Shown: positions 45,063-54,558, numbered from the stretch's first letter. The stretch: DNA of 64,000 nucleotides from Paenibacillus thermotolerans (GCF_028745515.1 NZ_JAQZSG010000029.1:213-64212), one strand, 5' to 3'. Notes: a model not told the origin generated them from the letters alone. Translations and numbers: made by a program.

Positions 45063-45959
45063 CTATCCCTTAATAGCGCCGATCATAACGCCTTTCACAA
45101 AGTACTTCTGGATAAACGGGTACACGATCAGCATCGGTATGACCGAAAACATAATGACAGTCGCTTGCAGCTGTCTGCCCGAAAACACGGTCTTCGTACC
45201 CAGGTTTTGAATTACGGAATTGATGTCGGTCATATTGTTCTGAATAATAATTTTGCGAAGCACAACCTGCAGCACCTGTTTGTTCGGATCCGTAATATAA
45301 ATCATGCTGTCGAACCAGGCGTTCCAGTGTCCGACTCCCACCCATAACGCCACCGTGGCGAGCACAGGCTTTGACAGCGGGATGACGATTTGAGTGAAAA
45401 TCCGGGCATAGCCGGCTCCGTCCACCCTCGCCGATTCCTCCAGCTCCTCCGGTATGGCGCGAAAGAAGTTGCGCATAATCAGTACGTTGAACGCGGAGAC
45501 CATTCCGGGAAGCACTAACGCCCATACCGTATTGAATAATCCCAGCTCTTTAATCAGCAAGTAATTGGGGATCGTTCCTCCGCCGAACAGCATCGTAAAG
45601 AGGATGATCGCCGTAAAGATCCGGTTCATCGGCAAATCCTGCTTGGCCAGCGGATAAGCCGTAAGCGCCGTGAAGAAGATGGACAGCGCGACTCCGATGC
45701 AGGTACGGAGCAGCGTATTTGTGTATCCGGACCAGAGCGCGTCGAACTTCATCGCCAGTTTGTAGCTTTCGAAGGTCAGCTCCGTCGGGAAGAGGATCAA
45801 GCCTGAAGAGTAAGCGGCACTGTCGGCGCCGGCGCCGTCGAGCGATATGACCGCCTGCGTCCAGAACGGATAAATCGTAATAAACGCGATAAACAATAGG
45901 GCGAAGTAGAGAAACACATCGAACACTTTGTCGCCGAACGATTTTTTGATGTTAAGCAT
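45063..45959 (-). CDS. ABC transporter permease, LplC/YtcP type
   Basis: 298 residues, six membrane helices. DKVFDVFLYFALLFIAFITIYPFW and QAVISLDGAGAD are typical of LplC/YtcP permeases. The ATPase-contact loop is EESARVDGAGYARIFTQIV, with Glu-Ser-Ala in place of EAA. It follows LplB-type permease 45984-46940 by 24 bases. No ATPase is nearby. Confidence 0.92.
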   Translation of the reverse strand: MLNIKKSFGDKVFDVFLYFALLFIAFITIYPFWTQAVISLDGAGADSAAYSSGLILFPTELTFESYKLAMKFDALWSGYTNTLLRTCIGVALSIFFTALTAYPLAKQDLPMNRIFTAIILFTMLFGGGTIPNYLLIKELGLFNTVWALVLPGMVSAFNVLIMRNFFRAIPEELEESARVDGAGYARIFTQIVIPLSKPVLATVALWVGVGHWNAWFDSMIYITDPNKQVLQVVLRKIIIQNNMTDINSVIQNLGTKTVFSGRQLQATVIMFSVIPMLIVYPFIQKYFVKGVMIGAIKG

Positions 45960-45983
45960 GCGAGCGGCCTCCCCATGTGCGCA

Positions 45984-46940
45984 TTACCATAACGCATGGT
46001 CCTTTCCGCCGATCCACTTCACGATCCGATTGACGGTAAGTATGAGGATGAGAGCTACAACCGCCTTAAACAATCCCACCGCGGTCGCATAGCTGTAATC
46101 CATCTCCACCAGCCCTCGCCGATACACATACGTGTCAATAATATCGGAGACGTTCATTACCCTCGGATTGTACATGTTGAAGATTTGGTCGAAGCCCGCG
46201 TCCAGAATGCCGGACATGGACAAAATGAGCATAATCGCGATTACAGGAACCAGCATCGGTATGGAGATATAGAACATTCGTTTAAAGCGGCCGGCCCCGT
46301 CGATCACAGCGGCTTCATATAATTGAGGGTCGATGTTCGATATCGCGGCGAAGTAAATGATCGAGCCCCAGCCGAAGCCTTGATAGATGCTCGTAAGGAC
46401 CAGAATCGAACGGAAATAACGGTCATCCGCTAAAAACAGCATCGGATTGACGTCGAACCAGCCCAGTATCATGTTAATCGGGCCTTCCATAGAAAAGATT
46501 GTGAAAAAAATGCCTGCCAAAACGACCCACGAAATAAAATGCGGAAGATAGGAGACGGTTTGGACCGCCTTTTTAAATTTCACGTTTGAAATTTCGCCGA
46601 GCAGCAAGGCAAACAAGATCGGAACCGGGAAGCCGAAGATCAGCTTGTAAAGACTGATGATCATCGTATTTTTTAATACGGTGAAGAAATAGGAATCCGA
46701 AAACACCTTCTCGAACCAATGGAGGCCAACCCAGGGGCTCCCAAGAATGCCTTGCGTTATTTTGAAATCCTTAAACGCAAGCACGACACCGTACATCGGA
46801 AGATAGTGAAAAATGACGTAATATAGCATGCCGGGAATCAGCATGATAAGCAGTGACCGATACCTCTTCCATCGCTTCCAACGTCCCGCTTGCTGCGGCG
46901 CGCCGATCTCGGATCGGACCGGTGAAGCCGTATGATTCAT
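45984..46940 (-). CDS. ABC transporter permease, LplB/YteP type
   Basis: 318 residues, six membrane helices. RSLLIMLIPGMLYYVIFHYLP, the conserved PMYGVVLAFKDF element and the EAA loop YEAAVIDGAGRFKRMFYISI identify the LplB/YteP subfamily. First gene of the second cluster. Its upstream region has a cre-like site, a TATAGT -10 and a 12-base palindrome, and the YesM/YesN-type pair lies just beyond, so that pair is the likely regulator. Confidence 0.92.
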   Translation of the reverse strand: MNHTASPVRSEIGAPQQAGRWKRWKRYRSLLIMLIPGMLYYVIFHYLPMYGVVLAFKDFKITQGILGSPWVGLHWFEKVFSDSYFFTVLKNTMIISLYKLIFGFPVPILFALLLGEISNVKFKKAVQTVSYLPHFISWVVLAGIFFTIFSMEGPINMILGWFDVNPMLFLADDRYFRSILVLTSIYQGFGWGSIIYFAAISNIDPQLYEAAVIDGAGRFKRMFYISIPMLVPVIAIMLILSMSGILDAGFDQIFNMYNPRVMNVSDIIDTYVYRRGLVEMDYSYATAVGLFKAVVALILILTVNRIVKWIGGKDHALW

Positions 46941-46959
46941 CCCTCTAAACCACCCCTTT

Positions 46960-46973
46960 TGTATGCGCTTTCA
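46960..46973 (-). promoter_or_regulatory. Candidate CcpA cre site
   Basis: On the minus strand TGAAAGCGCATACA matches the cre consensus TGWAANCGNTNWCA at 13 of 14 positions. It lies downstream of the probable -10, so CcpA would act as a roadblock. Confidence 0.5.
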
Positions 46974-46985
46974 ATTGTTACTATT

Positions 46986-47012
46986 ACTATAGCAGGCTCC
47001 TTCAGGCCTGAA
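46986..47012 (-). promoter_or_regulatory. Candidate regulated promoter of the LplB-type operon
   Basis: TATAGT (-10, 46986-46991) has no good -35. The perfect palindrome TTCAGGCCTGAA (47001-47012) occupies the -35 region, as expected for an activator-dependent promoter. Confidence 0.4.
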
Positions 47013-47044
47013 ATTATCAAATATTTTCGAAATCGTTCAATATT

Positions 47045-48754
47045 TTACGGTGTTTCGATATATTGAGGAATCGATACCTTCATCGTCGTCCCGCTCCCCG
47101 ATTCGCTCCGAACCTCGATTCCGTATTCGGCGCCGAAAAACAGCTGAAGCCGTTTATGGACGTTCTTTAACCCGTACCCGTTGGACTGTCTGGACAACAG
47201 CTGATTGCGAGTCTCCTCGTCCATCCCCGGCCCGTTGTCCGCAATCGTAAATTCGATCCTTCGATCCGCAAGCTTGGCGCTTAGTTGAAGCATGCCTCTG
47301 CCGCTTTCCTTTTTATTTACCCCGTGGATGACGGCATTCTCCGCAAGCGGCTGAAGAATAAGGTTTAACATCGAATAGGAATATACCTCGTCGTCAATGT
47401 CATACCGCACGTCAAAGCTGTATCCGTTCATGACCAAAATAATATCGAGGTACGACTTCACATTGTCCAGCTCGTCCCTGATCGGGATAACGTTGTCCCC
47501 CTTATTCAGCGACGTTCTGTAAAATTTGGCGAGCGTCGTGGCGACATGACTGATGACGCGCTGCCCGCTTTTCACCGCCTCCCAATTCATGAACGATAAC
47601 GTATTGTATAAAAAATGCGGCCTGATTTGCGATTGCAGCGCTTTAAGCTCCGCTTCCTTCTGAATGATTTTGCCGGCATACGATTCCTCAATCAGTTCGT
47701 TGAGGCGAATAATCATATTGCCGAATCGGTTCGTTAATTCCCCGATCTCATCTCTTGAGCTGCTTTTCACATGAAGCTTCAAATCGCCGTTCTCCACCCG
47801 TTTCATCAACGAGTTCAGCCTATGAATGCGCCGGATCATCGTTCGGGAGAAAATCGAGATGATGACGAGCAAAAAAACGATACACGAAGCGATCACAATG
47901 AACGTTGCATTAATGATTGAACCCGCTTGCCGCGAGCTATGACGATCGGGCACGAAGCTATGGATCATCCAGCCGGTCTCCGGAATCGCCTTCTTTACAA
48001 TCATCATATCCGTGCCGTTGATCAACGCCTTCCCTTCCATCCGAAGAAGCGCCTCCAACGTTTCGGGAGGTCCGTAGCCGGCAGCGTTTCGATTTGCGTA
48101 TAAGAGGCGGTTGTGGCCATCGGACAACATGACGCCGTATTCGTTCATGACATCCGGCATGTTCCGGAATAAGCTCTCATTGCGAATACGGACCGCCACT
48201 ACATTCGTGTAAGGATCCGAGAAAAAGCGGGGAAATCGCTTGACCACAATCACATCATCGTCGACAAAATACCATCCGCTCCCCTCGCCCGAGACGGTTT
48301 CCGCATACCAAACCTCGTCCTTCACGCGCTCATAGGAGTACACCGAATCTCCGTATTCGGGCACGTCGCTTTGGGTATAGAAGGTAATTTTTTTAATTTG
48401 CTTGTCCATCATCATCATCATGTTGAAATAAGGCGTTAAATACTCGTTCAAATCCCGCGACAAATTGACGAGGTCCAAATAATCGTTGGCGACAATTCTT
48501 TGGAACGTTCGGTTATACGCCATCGATTGAATCGTGTAATTGTACTGCTCCAGCTTGCTGTTCATGCTTTCCGATAATGTGTCGACGCTTCTTGCAACAG
48601 CCTGCCGTTCTTGAAACTCCAGCATTTCCAACGACTGGCGGTACGCATACATGCCGAGCACCAGAATCGGAATAATGATGACCGTCAGGTAGGAGAGGAA
48701 CAGCTTCTGGTTAAACCGCAGCCGGTTGAACAGCTTGTCGACCAAGCGCCTCAT
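47045..48754 (-). CDS. YesM-type sensor histidine kinase
   Basis: 569 residues. A membrane helix near the N-terminus, an extracellular sensor region (about 35-290), a second helix (about 285-305) and a HAMP domain (RIHRLNSLMKRVENGDL) come first. The His_kinase (PF06580) domain has phosphoacceptor QIRPHFLYNTL near residue 379. HATPase_c follows with LQPLAENAVIHG, DNGPGMD and GYGLKNVHKRL. This is the two-helix YesM class that senses extracellular sugars. Its ATG overlaps the TGA of the response-regulator gene, so the two are translationally coupled. Confidence 0.94.
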   Translation of the reverse strand: MRRLVDKLFNRLRFNQKLFLSYLTVIIIPILVLGMYAYRQSLEMLEFQERQAVARSVDTLSESMNSKLEQYNYTIQSMAYNRTFQRIVANDYLDLVNLSRDLNEYLTPYFNMMMMMDKQIKKITFYTQSDVPEYGDSVYSYERVKDEVWYAETVSGEGSGWYFVDDDVIVVKRFPRFFSDPYTNVVAVRIRNESLFRNMPDVMNEYGVMLSDGHNRLLYANRNAAGYGPPETLEALLRMEGKALINGTDMMIVKKAIPETGWMIHSFVPDRHSSRQAGSIINATFIVIASCIVFLLVIISIFSRTMIRRIHRLNSLMKRVENGDLKLHVKSSSRDEIGELTNRFGNMIIRLNELIEESYAGKIIQKEAELKALQSQIRPHFLYNTLSFMNWEAVKSGQRVISHVATTLAKFYRTSLNKGDNVIPIRDELDNVKSYLDIILVMNGYSFDVRYDIDDEVYSYSMLNLILQPLAENAVIHGVNKKESGRGMLQLSAKLADRRIEFTIADNGPGMDEETRNQLLSRQSNGYGLKNVHKRLQLFFGAEYGIEVRSESGSGTTMKVSIPQYIETP

Positions 48755-50295
48755 GACCCAATCTCCTCTCTGAATTGGGACGGGGTCTTGCCGAAATGGG
48801 TTTTGAACAAGGAGCTGAAATAGGGGACATTTGCATAACCGACGGATTGACTGATATGTATAATTTTCTGATTCGTCGTAAGCAGCAAGTGCCGCGCCCG
48901 CTCCATGCGGAATAACGTAATATACTTGTTGATGCTGATGCCCTTCGATTTTTTAAACAAATGGCTTAGGTAACTGGGGCTAAGGTATACGCGTTCCGCA
49001 AGGGACTCAAGCGACAGGTCCGAGCCGTATTCATTCTCGATCATCGCGACAACATCCTCAATTACTTTGCGCATCGCTTCCGTGGATCGTGCCCGGGACG
49101 GTTCGTTTTGTTCAAAAAACGACTGCATCCACCCTTTGAGGCCGTTCAAGGTTTCCGTCTTATATATTTGCTCGAGGCACAGTTCGAACGCTTCGACCTC
49201 CTTGCGCGCCGACAGCTCGAACACCGCCTTCACAATTTCCGCGCAAAGATATTTAATATAAACCGCCGAGAAGCGGTCACTGCCGTGAAGCACATCTATG
49301 AATTGTTCAAAATGAATTTTCGCCATATCAAACTGCCGCCGTTGAATCAGTGACAACAAACCCGCCAAAGCCTCGTCAATGGAAAAAGCCTGCTCTCCTT
49401 GCAAGGGGAACGGGTTAACAAACAGCACGGCTCCCTCATGATAAAAAAACTTCTTTTCGAGGACCGCCTCTATTTCGTTAAAAACGGCATGAAACTGTTC
49501 CGCATCGTCCAATAGACCGCCAATCACAATGTTTACATCGCGATCGTAGGTTTGTTTGAACCATCGGGCGATTGTCTCGCCGAACAGTTGCAAATCCTCG
49601 GACTTCTCCTTGCTTGCATCGACGAACAGCAAGCTTTGGAACGGATTTAAATGCACGAGGTCAAATCGATCCCGGATCACTTGCGCAAGAGCCTTCTCGA
49701 AATCAAGCTCAAACAGGTCGAAGAAGCGGCTTTTCGTATCCAGCAGGACAAGCCTTACGCTATGGCAGCCCTTCGACGGAAGCATCGGCAAAAACAACTC
49801 GTAAGTCTTTTCAACCGCATTTCCATGAAGCAAGTCTGTCACCCGTTTTTGCTTCTCGTATTTGACGCTTTTCCGATATCCTTCTTCGAGCATCCTATAC
49901 TGATCCATCGCATTCCGTTCTTCCTCGCATAACTGAATGACCTGCGACATGACCTTCAGAAATTCGTTGACCTCGACAGGCTTTAAAATATACCGGATCG
50001 CCTGCACATCGATCGCCCGCTGGGCATACTCGAATTCTCCGTATGCGCTCATGATAATGACTTTGATCGTCTCGTCCCGCTCCCGCGCCTTCCGGGCCAG
50101 GTCAAGGCCGTCCATTCCGTTCATACGAATATCGGTCAGCAGGATGTCGATCTTATGGCTCGCAATATACTGCAATGCCTTCTCGCTGCTGTCCGCTTCC
50201 GCAAGGTTCAGAGGAAGATCGTATTTAGAAACTAGAAACTTCACGCCCTCCCGTTCGAATGTATCGTCGTCCACTACCAGCATGCTAAGCATCAT
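48751..50295 (-). CDS. YesN-type response regulator with AraC DNA-binding domain
   Basis: 514 residues from the ATG at 50295 (a GTG two codons earlier, at 50301, is possible). The receiver domain has DD at residues 10-11, phosphoacceptor D55 in LLTDIRMNG, a conserved Ser in SAYGEFEYA and Lys in YILKPVEV. A long middle region (about 140-400) is typical of YesN relatives. The AraC-type HTH lies at about 410-510 (LSLESLAERVYLSPSYLSHLFK, ISQSVGYANVPYFSSLFK). It is encoded upstream of its kinase and near the LplBC-type operon, so that operon is the likely target. Confidence 0.94.
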   Translation of the reverse strand: MMLSMLVVDDDTFEREGVKFLVSKYDLPLNLAEADSSEKALQYIASHKIDILLTDIRMNGMDGLDLARKARERDETIKVIIMSAYGEFEYAQRAIDVQAIRYILKPVEVNEFLKVMSQVIQLCEEERNAMDQYRMLEEGYRKSVKYEKQKRVTDLLHGNAVEKTYELFLPMLPSKGCHSVRLVLLDTKSRFFDLFELDFEKALAQVIRDRFDLVHLNPFQSLLFVDASKEKSEDLQLFGETIARWFKQTYDRDVNIVIGGLLDDAEQFHAVFNEIEAVLEKKFFYHEGAVLFVNPFPLQGEQAFSIDEALAGLLSLIQRRQFDMAKIHFEQFIDVLHGSDRFSAVYIKYLCAEIVKAVFELSARKEVEAFELCLEQIYKTETLNGLKGWMQSFFEQNEPSRARSTEAMRKVIEDVVAMIENEYGSDLSLESLAERVYLSPSYLSHLFKKSKGISINKYITLFRMERARHLLLTTNQKIIHISQSVGYANVPYFSSLFKTHFGKTPSQFREEIGS

Positions 50296-50343
50296 GTTCA
50301 CCGCTTTCCGGCTAATATTACATTGAGACTACCCCTAATATAG

Positions 50344-50374
50344 AAAAAAGAGCCCGCATTTACGAGCTCTTTTT
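50344..50374 (-). terminator. Terminator of the iron-uptake operon
   Basis: AAAAAGAGC pairs with GCTCTTTTT across a ten-base loop, with a T-run on the minus strand. It follows the FTR1 gene. Confidence 0.85.
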
Positions 50375-50402
50375 AGCCGCAGCAAATAAAGTTATTAACC
50401 GC

Positions 50403-52217
50403 CTATGCAGGCGCATCGCCGGAAACGGCTTCCCCGCGGCCGGCTTTCGCCCATTCTACGCGTACGATCGTGCCGATGACGATAAGCAGTACAATCAACT
50501 GCGGGACCGCGCTCTCCCACGTAGGATAAACACCCAGTGACGGAACCTCGGGCAGCCATGCCGCCTTATGAGCCGGAACCGTTCCGGACACCTGCAGCGC
50601 ATGGACGCCCACTCCCGTAAATTTGAACGCCATATAGTACATAAGCAGGCCTGCAATGCGGAAGAACGGCGAGATCGGAATCCGCACGCTTAATTTCAAG
50701 ACGGCGAAGGCGATCGCGGCCAAAACAAGCGCAGCGGCTCCGATGCCGACCAACAAATCCTTCAGCGCGATCGACGGGGCCATGCCGATATAAAAAATGA
50801 TCGTCTCCGCCCCTTCCCGCATCACGGTCAAGAAAGCGGTAATCGCCAGCGACCAAAGCGCCCCGCCGGCCAGCGACGCCCCGATCGTCCGTTCCACGAA
50901 ACGATTCCAATTTTTCAAATTGGATTTGCCGTGCAGCCATGCGCCGACCGTGACCATAAACAGAACGGCGATCAGGCTGAACGCCCCCTCCGCCAGCTCG
51001 CGGGAGCTTCCCGTAGACAAGTTCGACAAAACCGTCGTCAAAACCATGGCAAAGATTGCGGAGACGACAATGCCCGCAGCGGCGCCGGACCAAATCCAGC
51101 CGCGTTTGTCCTCGTGGCCGGAACGCTTCAGCAGCGCCAGCAGCGCCGCGACGATGAGAATCGATTCCAACCCTTCACGAAACAAAATCGCGAAAGCATC
51201 CCACGCCGTATAAGCCGAAGCTGCAGCGTAAGGCTCGAGCTCTTGAATGAGCCGCTCCGCCGCGCCGTTCGCCTTCTCAGCATCCGGCGTATCCGAGGCG
51301 AGCAAGCTCGATAATGCGATCATTTCGCTTTCAACGTTGGTATAGGCTTGCGCCGAGCGGGTGCGCACCTCTCCCTCGAGGTCAGGCCAAGAGGAGATGA
51401 ACGTCTCCATTTTCGAATAGGCTGCTCCGGCTTCCCCTTGCTCGATGTCGCCCTGCACCGATTGAACTAACGCAATCAGTTCGGCTATGGAGCCCGCCTT
51501 CCCAGCGGCGCCTGCCGAATTCGCAGCAACCGCAGCCGTAACCGCCCGGCCTTCGGCATAGTCATCCAAAACGGAGATCAGCTCCGTCAGCTTCTCTTCC
51601 GTTTTCGTTCCGTCGGGGGATTCCGACTGCAGCGCGATGCGCACTCCGCTCAGCTTCACTTCAATCAAGCCGTACAGCTTGGAATCCTCGCTGCGAATCG
51701 CGCCCTCCGCTTTCCCCCAGGCGGATACAAATTCGTCGTAGCTGCTTTTCGCTCCGGACCAGTCGCCGTCTTGAACGAACGATAACGTATCGTTCAACGC
51801 CGCAAGGAGCGGCTTTATATTTTCATGAATTTGCCCTGCCTCATTGCCTTGACCGTCCGCCGACACATAGGCGTCGACCGCCTTGACAAGCGCCGAAACC
51901 GCCTTATAGGCCGCCTTCGGATCGCTGTCCGCCGCGGCCAGCTTCGCTTCCGCCTCCGTCAAAGCGGCGTTCACGCGCTCGGCAAGCTCCGAATCGGCAG
52001 CGCCGCCGAGCCGCAGGAACGCCGCCTCCAAGCCTGCCACCGCTTCTTCCGCCTTCGGCCAATCGGCGTCTCCGGCGCTGATCAGCGCGTCGCTGGACAA
52101 AGAAATCAGCTCGTTATGAACCGCTTGCGCAGTTTCCCCGGGCTCCGCCGAACAAATGGCGGCTGCAGGAAGCAGAACCAATACAATGGTACAAAGGATG
52201 ATGGCTATTCGTTTCAT
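50403..52217 (-). CDS. efeU: FTR1-family iron permease with three-repeat extracytoplasmic N-terminus
   Basis: 604 residues from ATG 52217. Signal peptide, then about 310 residues of helical sequence, then the seven-helix FTR1 permease. Both iron-binding REXXE motifs are intact: REGLE (347-351) and REGAE (467-471). The N-terminal region contains three diverged units of about 100 residues, each with a D/E-x-x-x-A...F..W...E..IR..S...Y..IE pattern (units near 34-120, 130-225 and 243-335). They may replace an EfeO-like capture domain. FTR1 takes up iron, usually with EfeO and EfeB, which are the two genes just upstream. The operon ends here. Confidence 0.9.
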   Translation of the reverse strand: MKRIAIILCTIVLVLLPAAAICSAEPGETAQAVHNELISLSSDALISAGDADWPKAEEAVAGLEAAFLRLGGAADSELAERVNAALTEAEAKLAAADSDPKAAYKAVSALVKAVDAYVSADGQGNEAGQIHENIKPLLAALNDTLSFVQDGDWSGAKSSYDEFVSAWGKAEGAIRSEDSKLYGLIEVKLSGVRIALQSESPDGTKTEEKLTELISVLDDYAEGRAVTAAVAANSAGAAGKAGSIAELIALVQSVQGDIEQGEAGAAYSKMETFISSWPDLEGEVRTRSAQAYTNVESEMIALSSLLASDTPDAEKANGAAERLIQELEPYAAASAYTAWDAFAILFREGLESILIVAALLALLKRSGHEDKRGWIWSGAAAGIVVSAIFAMVLTTVLSNLSTGSSRELAEGAFSLIAVLFMVTVGAWLHGKSNLKNWNRFVERTIGASLAGGALWSLAITAFLTVMREGAETIIFYIGMAPSIALKDLLVGIGAAALVLAAIAFAVLKLSVRIPISPFFRIAGLLMYYMAFKFTGVGVHALQVSGTVPAHKAAWLPEVPSLGVYPTWESAVPQLIVLLIVIGTIVRVEWAKAGRGEAVSGDAPA

Positions 52218-52238
52218 TTGGTTTCCCACTTTCGGCTT

Positions 52239-53525
52239 TTAAAATAACGTATCACCGATGTAACCGCCTTGCTTCGCACCCGGGAAACAAGCATAAATTC
52301 CGCTGCCCACATGCTCTGTATATTCGTTCAGCTTATCGCTTTCCGCCAGCTTCGTTTGGATCGGCACGAATTGGTTCGCCGGATCCCGGTTATAGCAAAT
52401 GAACAGCAGCCCCGCATCCAGCTGCCCGGTTTTGAAGTCGATGCCGTTGGAATACGAATAGCCTCTGCGATGAATTTTCACCTTGCCGCCCATGTGCGCT
52501 ATGGCCATATGGGAATTGGCAGGGATGACCGGCTTGCCTTTATCGCCCGTCATCGAAAAATCCGCGGGATCGAATTCATTCGCCTTGCCGAGCGGCGCCC
52601 CGGTGTCCCGGTGCCGGCCGAACGTCGCCTCCTGCTCGCCGAGGGTGGTCCTGTCCCATACTTCAATTCTCATGCGAATGCGCCGTACGACCATATACGT
52701 CCCTTGGTCCATCCACGGCGTGCCGTCTCCGGCTTCCGCCCAAATCACGTCCTTGGCCGTTTGCTCGTCCGCAACGTTCGGATTGTTCGTGCCGTCTTTG
52801 AACCCGAACAAGTTCCGGGGGGTCGCGCCGCTCGGACCGGAGCCGGCCGTTCGTTGGAAGCCCTGCTGCATCCATCGAAGCACGGCTTTGCCGCGGGCAA
52901 TGCGCGCCAAGTTGCGAAGCGCGTGAAATGCAACCTGCTGATCGTCGGCGCAAACCTGAACGATTACGTCCCCGTGGGACCATTCGTCCCGAAGCTCGTC
53001 GCGTTTGAACGGCGGTATGTCGATCAGCTTGGAAGGCCGACTGGCGGACAGTCCGAAGCGATGATCGAAAAAGGACGGGCCGACCCCGAAGGTGACGGTG
53101 GTGCGCATCGGGCGCAAGCCCATCGTCTCCCCCGTGTCGGCAGGCGGAACGAGCATATGGCCGCTTTCCTCGCCGACGCCCTCCCCGGAGGAGAGCCTTG
53201 CGCAAGCGGCCGTCCAAGCCTGAAACAGCTTTCTCACCTCGGCGAGATCGCCCGCCGTCAAATCAAAGGCACCCATGCAGACGAAATCCTGCATGGGTGT
53301 TACGATGCCGGCTTGGTGCGGCCCATAGAACGGAATCACGGCATCGGGGTCCTGCGAAACCGATGCAGATGCCGATGCCGACGGGCTGCCGCCGCCGATC
53401 ATGTCCAGCCCCTTCATGCCTCCGGCGCCTAGAAGCAACCCTAGGCCACCGGCAGCGCTCATTTTTAGAAATTGGCGTCTATTGATCGCCGGCTTTCCGC
53501 CGACGTTATTCTCGGATGCTTTCAA
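52239..53525 (-). CDS. efeB: EfeB-type Dyp peroxidase / deferrochelatase, Tat-exported
   Basis: 428 residues from a TTG at 53525, eight bases after GGGGGG; no ATG precedes the signal. Twin-arginine signal NRRQFLKMS with R16-R17, then a Gly/Leu-rich core and a Ser/Ala-rich linker. The Dyp motif GFKDGTNNP (GxxDG) carries the distal Asp, and the heme-ligand His and distal Arg regions (IRMRIEVWDR, NSHMAIAHMGG) are present. EfeB removes iron from heme or oxidises ferrous iron outside the membrane. It sits between EfeO and the FTR1 permease, four bases after the EfeO stop, so the three form one Fur-controlled unit. Confidence 0.94.
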   Translation of the reverse strand: MKASENNVGGKPAINRRQFLKMSAAGGLGLLLGAGGMKGLDMIGGGSPSASASASVSQDPDAVIPFYGPHQAGIVTPMQDFVCMGAFDLTAGDLAEVRKLFQAWTAACARLSSGEGVGEESGHMLVPPADTGETMGLRPMRTTVTFGVGPSFFDHRFGLSASRPSKLIDIPPFKRDELRDEWSHGDVIVQVCADDQQVAFHALRNLARIARGKAVLRWMQQGFQRTAGSGPSGATPRNLFGFKDGTNNPNVADEQTAKDVIWAEAGDGTPWMDQGTYMVVRRIRMRIEVWDRTTLGEQEATFGRHRDTGAPLGKANEFDPADFSMTGDKGKPVIPANSHMAIAHMGGKVKIHRRGYSYSNGIDFKTGQLDAGLLFICYNRDPANQFVPIQTKLAESDKLNEYTEHVGSGIYACFPGAKQGGYIGDTLF

Positions 53526-53528
53526 GCG

Positions 53529-54419
53529 TTATCCCCCCACAACCGCGCCGATTTGCGACAGCGGCTCAGCCAGAGCGTCGATGGCTTGGCTCAGCTTCTT
53601 GACCTCATCTTCCTTCAGCTCCGTGTAGGCGACGTAGCCGTCACCTTGACGATACGGCGCAAGCGCCGCTTCAAGCTCGTCGAAACGCTTGGCGATCTCC
53701 GCCGACAGCTCCTGGTCCTGCGCTTCTACGGAAGATTGCAGCACTTTAAAAATTTCGTGCGCCCCTTCCACATTCGCCGCGAAGTCGTATAGATCCGTAT
53801 GGGAATAACGTTCTTCTTCGCCGGTTACCTTGCTGGAAGAAACCTCGTTCAGCAGCTCGACGGCGCCGACCACGAGCATGGACGTATCGATCTCCACGCC
53901 TTCCACCTTCACGCGGAGCTGCTTCACGTCTTGGAGCAGCTGATCCGCCACCGCCTCCATGCCTTCGGTAGAGTTGTCTGCCCAAAGCGCCTTCTCCAGG
54001 CGATGGAACCCTCTCCATTCGCTGTCCGGCACGTCGCCTTCTCTGGCGTCGATCCAAGGATCGAAATCGCCGAGCGACTCGGCGATCGGCTCGATCCGTT
54101 CGAAATACATGCGCGCCGGAGCGTAAAGTGCTTTCGCCCGCTCGATCTCCCCCGCCTTCACGGCGTCTGCGAAGGCTTGCGTATCTTTCACGAATTGATC
54201 CGTTTGGTCAATGACGTATTGATGGTACAGCTCGATCGCTTCGCTGTCCGGCTCGGAAGAGCCCGTCCCTTCGGAGCCTGGTTGCTGCCCGGCTTCCGAT
54301 GGCGCATCCGCTCCTGCCGATTGGGCGTCGGGAGCGCCGTTATTTCCGCAGGCCGCCAGCAGCAATCCGCAAGAAAGCAGGGCGGCCGTTATTTTCCATC
54401 GAATGGTCGGAGTGATCAA
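53529..54419 (-). CDS. efeO: EfeO-type iron-uptake lipoprotein (imelysin-like M75 domain)
   Basis: 296 residues from TTG 54419, with AGGGAG seven bases upstream. A longer reading to ATG 54464 would put the start inside the Fur box. The signal peptide ends in LAAC with C24, followed by an Ala/Gly/Ser linker. The mature part is the EfeO C-terminal fold: YAPARMYFERIEPIAESLGDFDPWIDAREGD and EWRGFHRLEKALW contain the E-x-x-E and HRLE-type residues of the family. It binds iron and hands it to the FTR1 permease. First gene of the operon; no N-terminal cupredoxin domain is present. Confidence 0.93.
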   Translation of the reverse strand: MITPTIRWKITAALLSCGLLLAACGNNGAPDAQSAGADAPSEAGQQPGSEGTGSSEPDSEAIELYHQYVIDQTDQFVKDTQAFADAVKAGEIERAKALYAPARMYFERIEPIAESLGDFDPWIDAREGDVPDSEWRGFHRLEKALWADNSTEGMEAVADQLLQDVKQLRVKVEGVEIDTSMLVVGAVELLNEVSSSKVTGEEERYSHTDLYDFAANVEGAHEIFKVLQSSVEAQDQELSAEIAKRFDELEAALAPYRQGDGYVAYTELKEDEVKKLSQAIDALAEPLSQIGAVVGG

Positions 54420-54443
54420 AAAAATCTCCCTTTCAATTGCACT

Positions 54444-54462
54444 GAGAATGATTATCATAACC
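54444..54462. promoter_or_regulatory. Fur box of the efe operon
   Basis: GAGAATGATTATCATAACC matches the 19-base Fur consensus at 16 positions. It lies 25 bases upstream of the EfeO start, so iron-replete cells would repress the operon. Confidence 0.85.
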
Positions 54463-54519
54463 ATTCAAATAATAAAGCCATATGCCCGTTTCGTCAACCG
54501 TTTTTTCTTGTCTTCCATC

Positions 54520-54547
54520 AAAAAAGGAGACGCCGCTTATGCGCCCC
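54520..54547 (-). terminator. Weak terminator after the DUF3147 gene
   Basis: On the minus strand GGGGCGC and GCGGCGTCTCC can pair imperfectly and are followed by TTTTTT. Confidence 0.4.
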
Positions 54548-54558
54548 CTTGCCGTATC

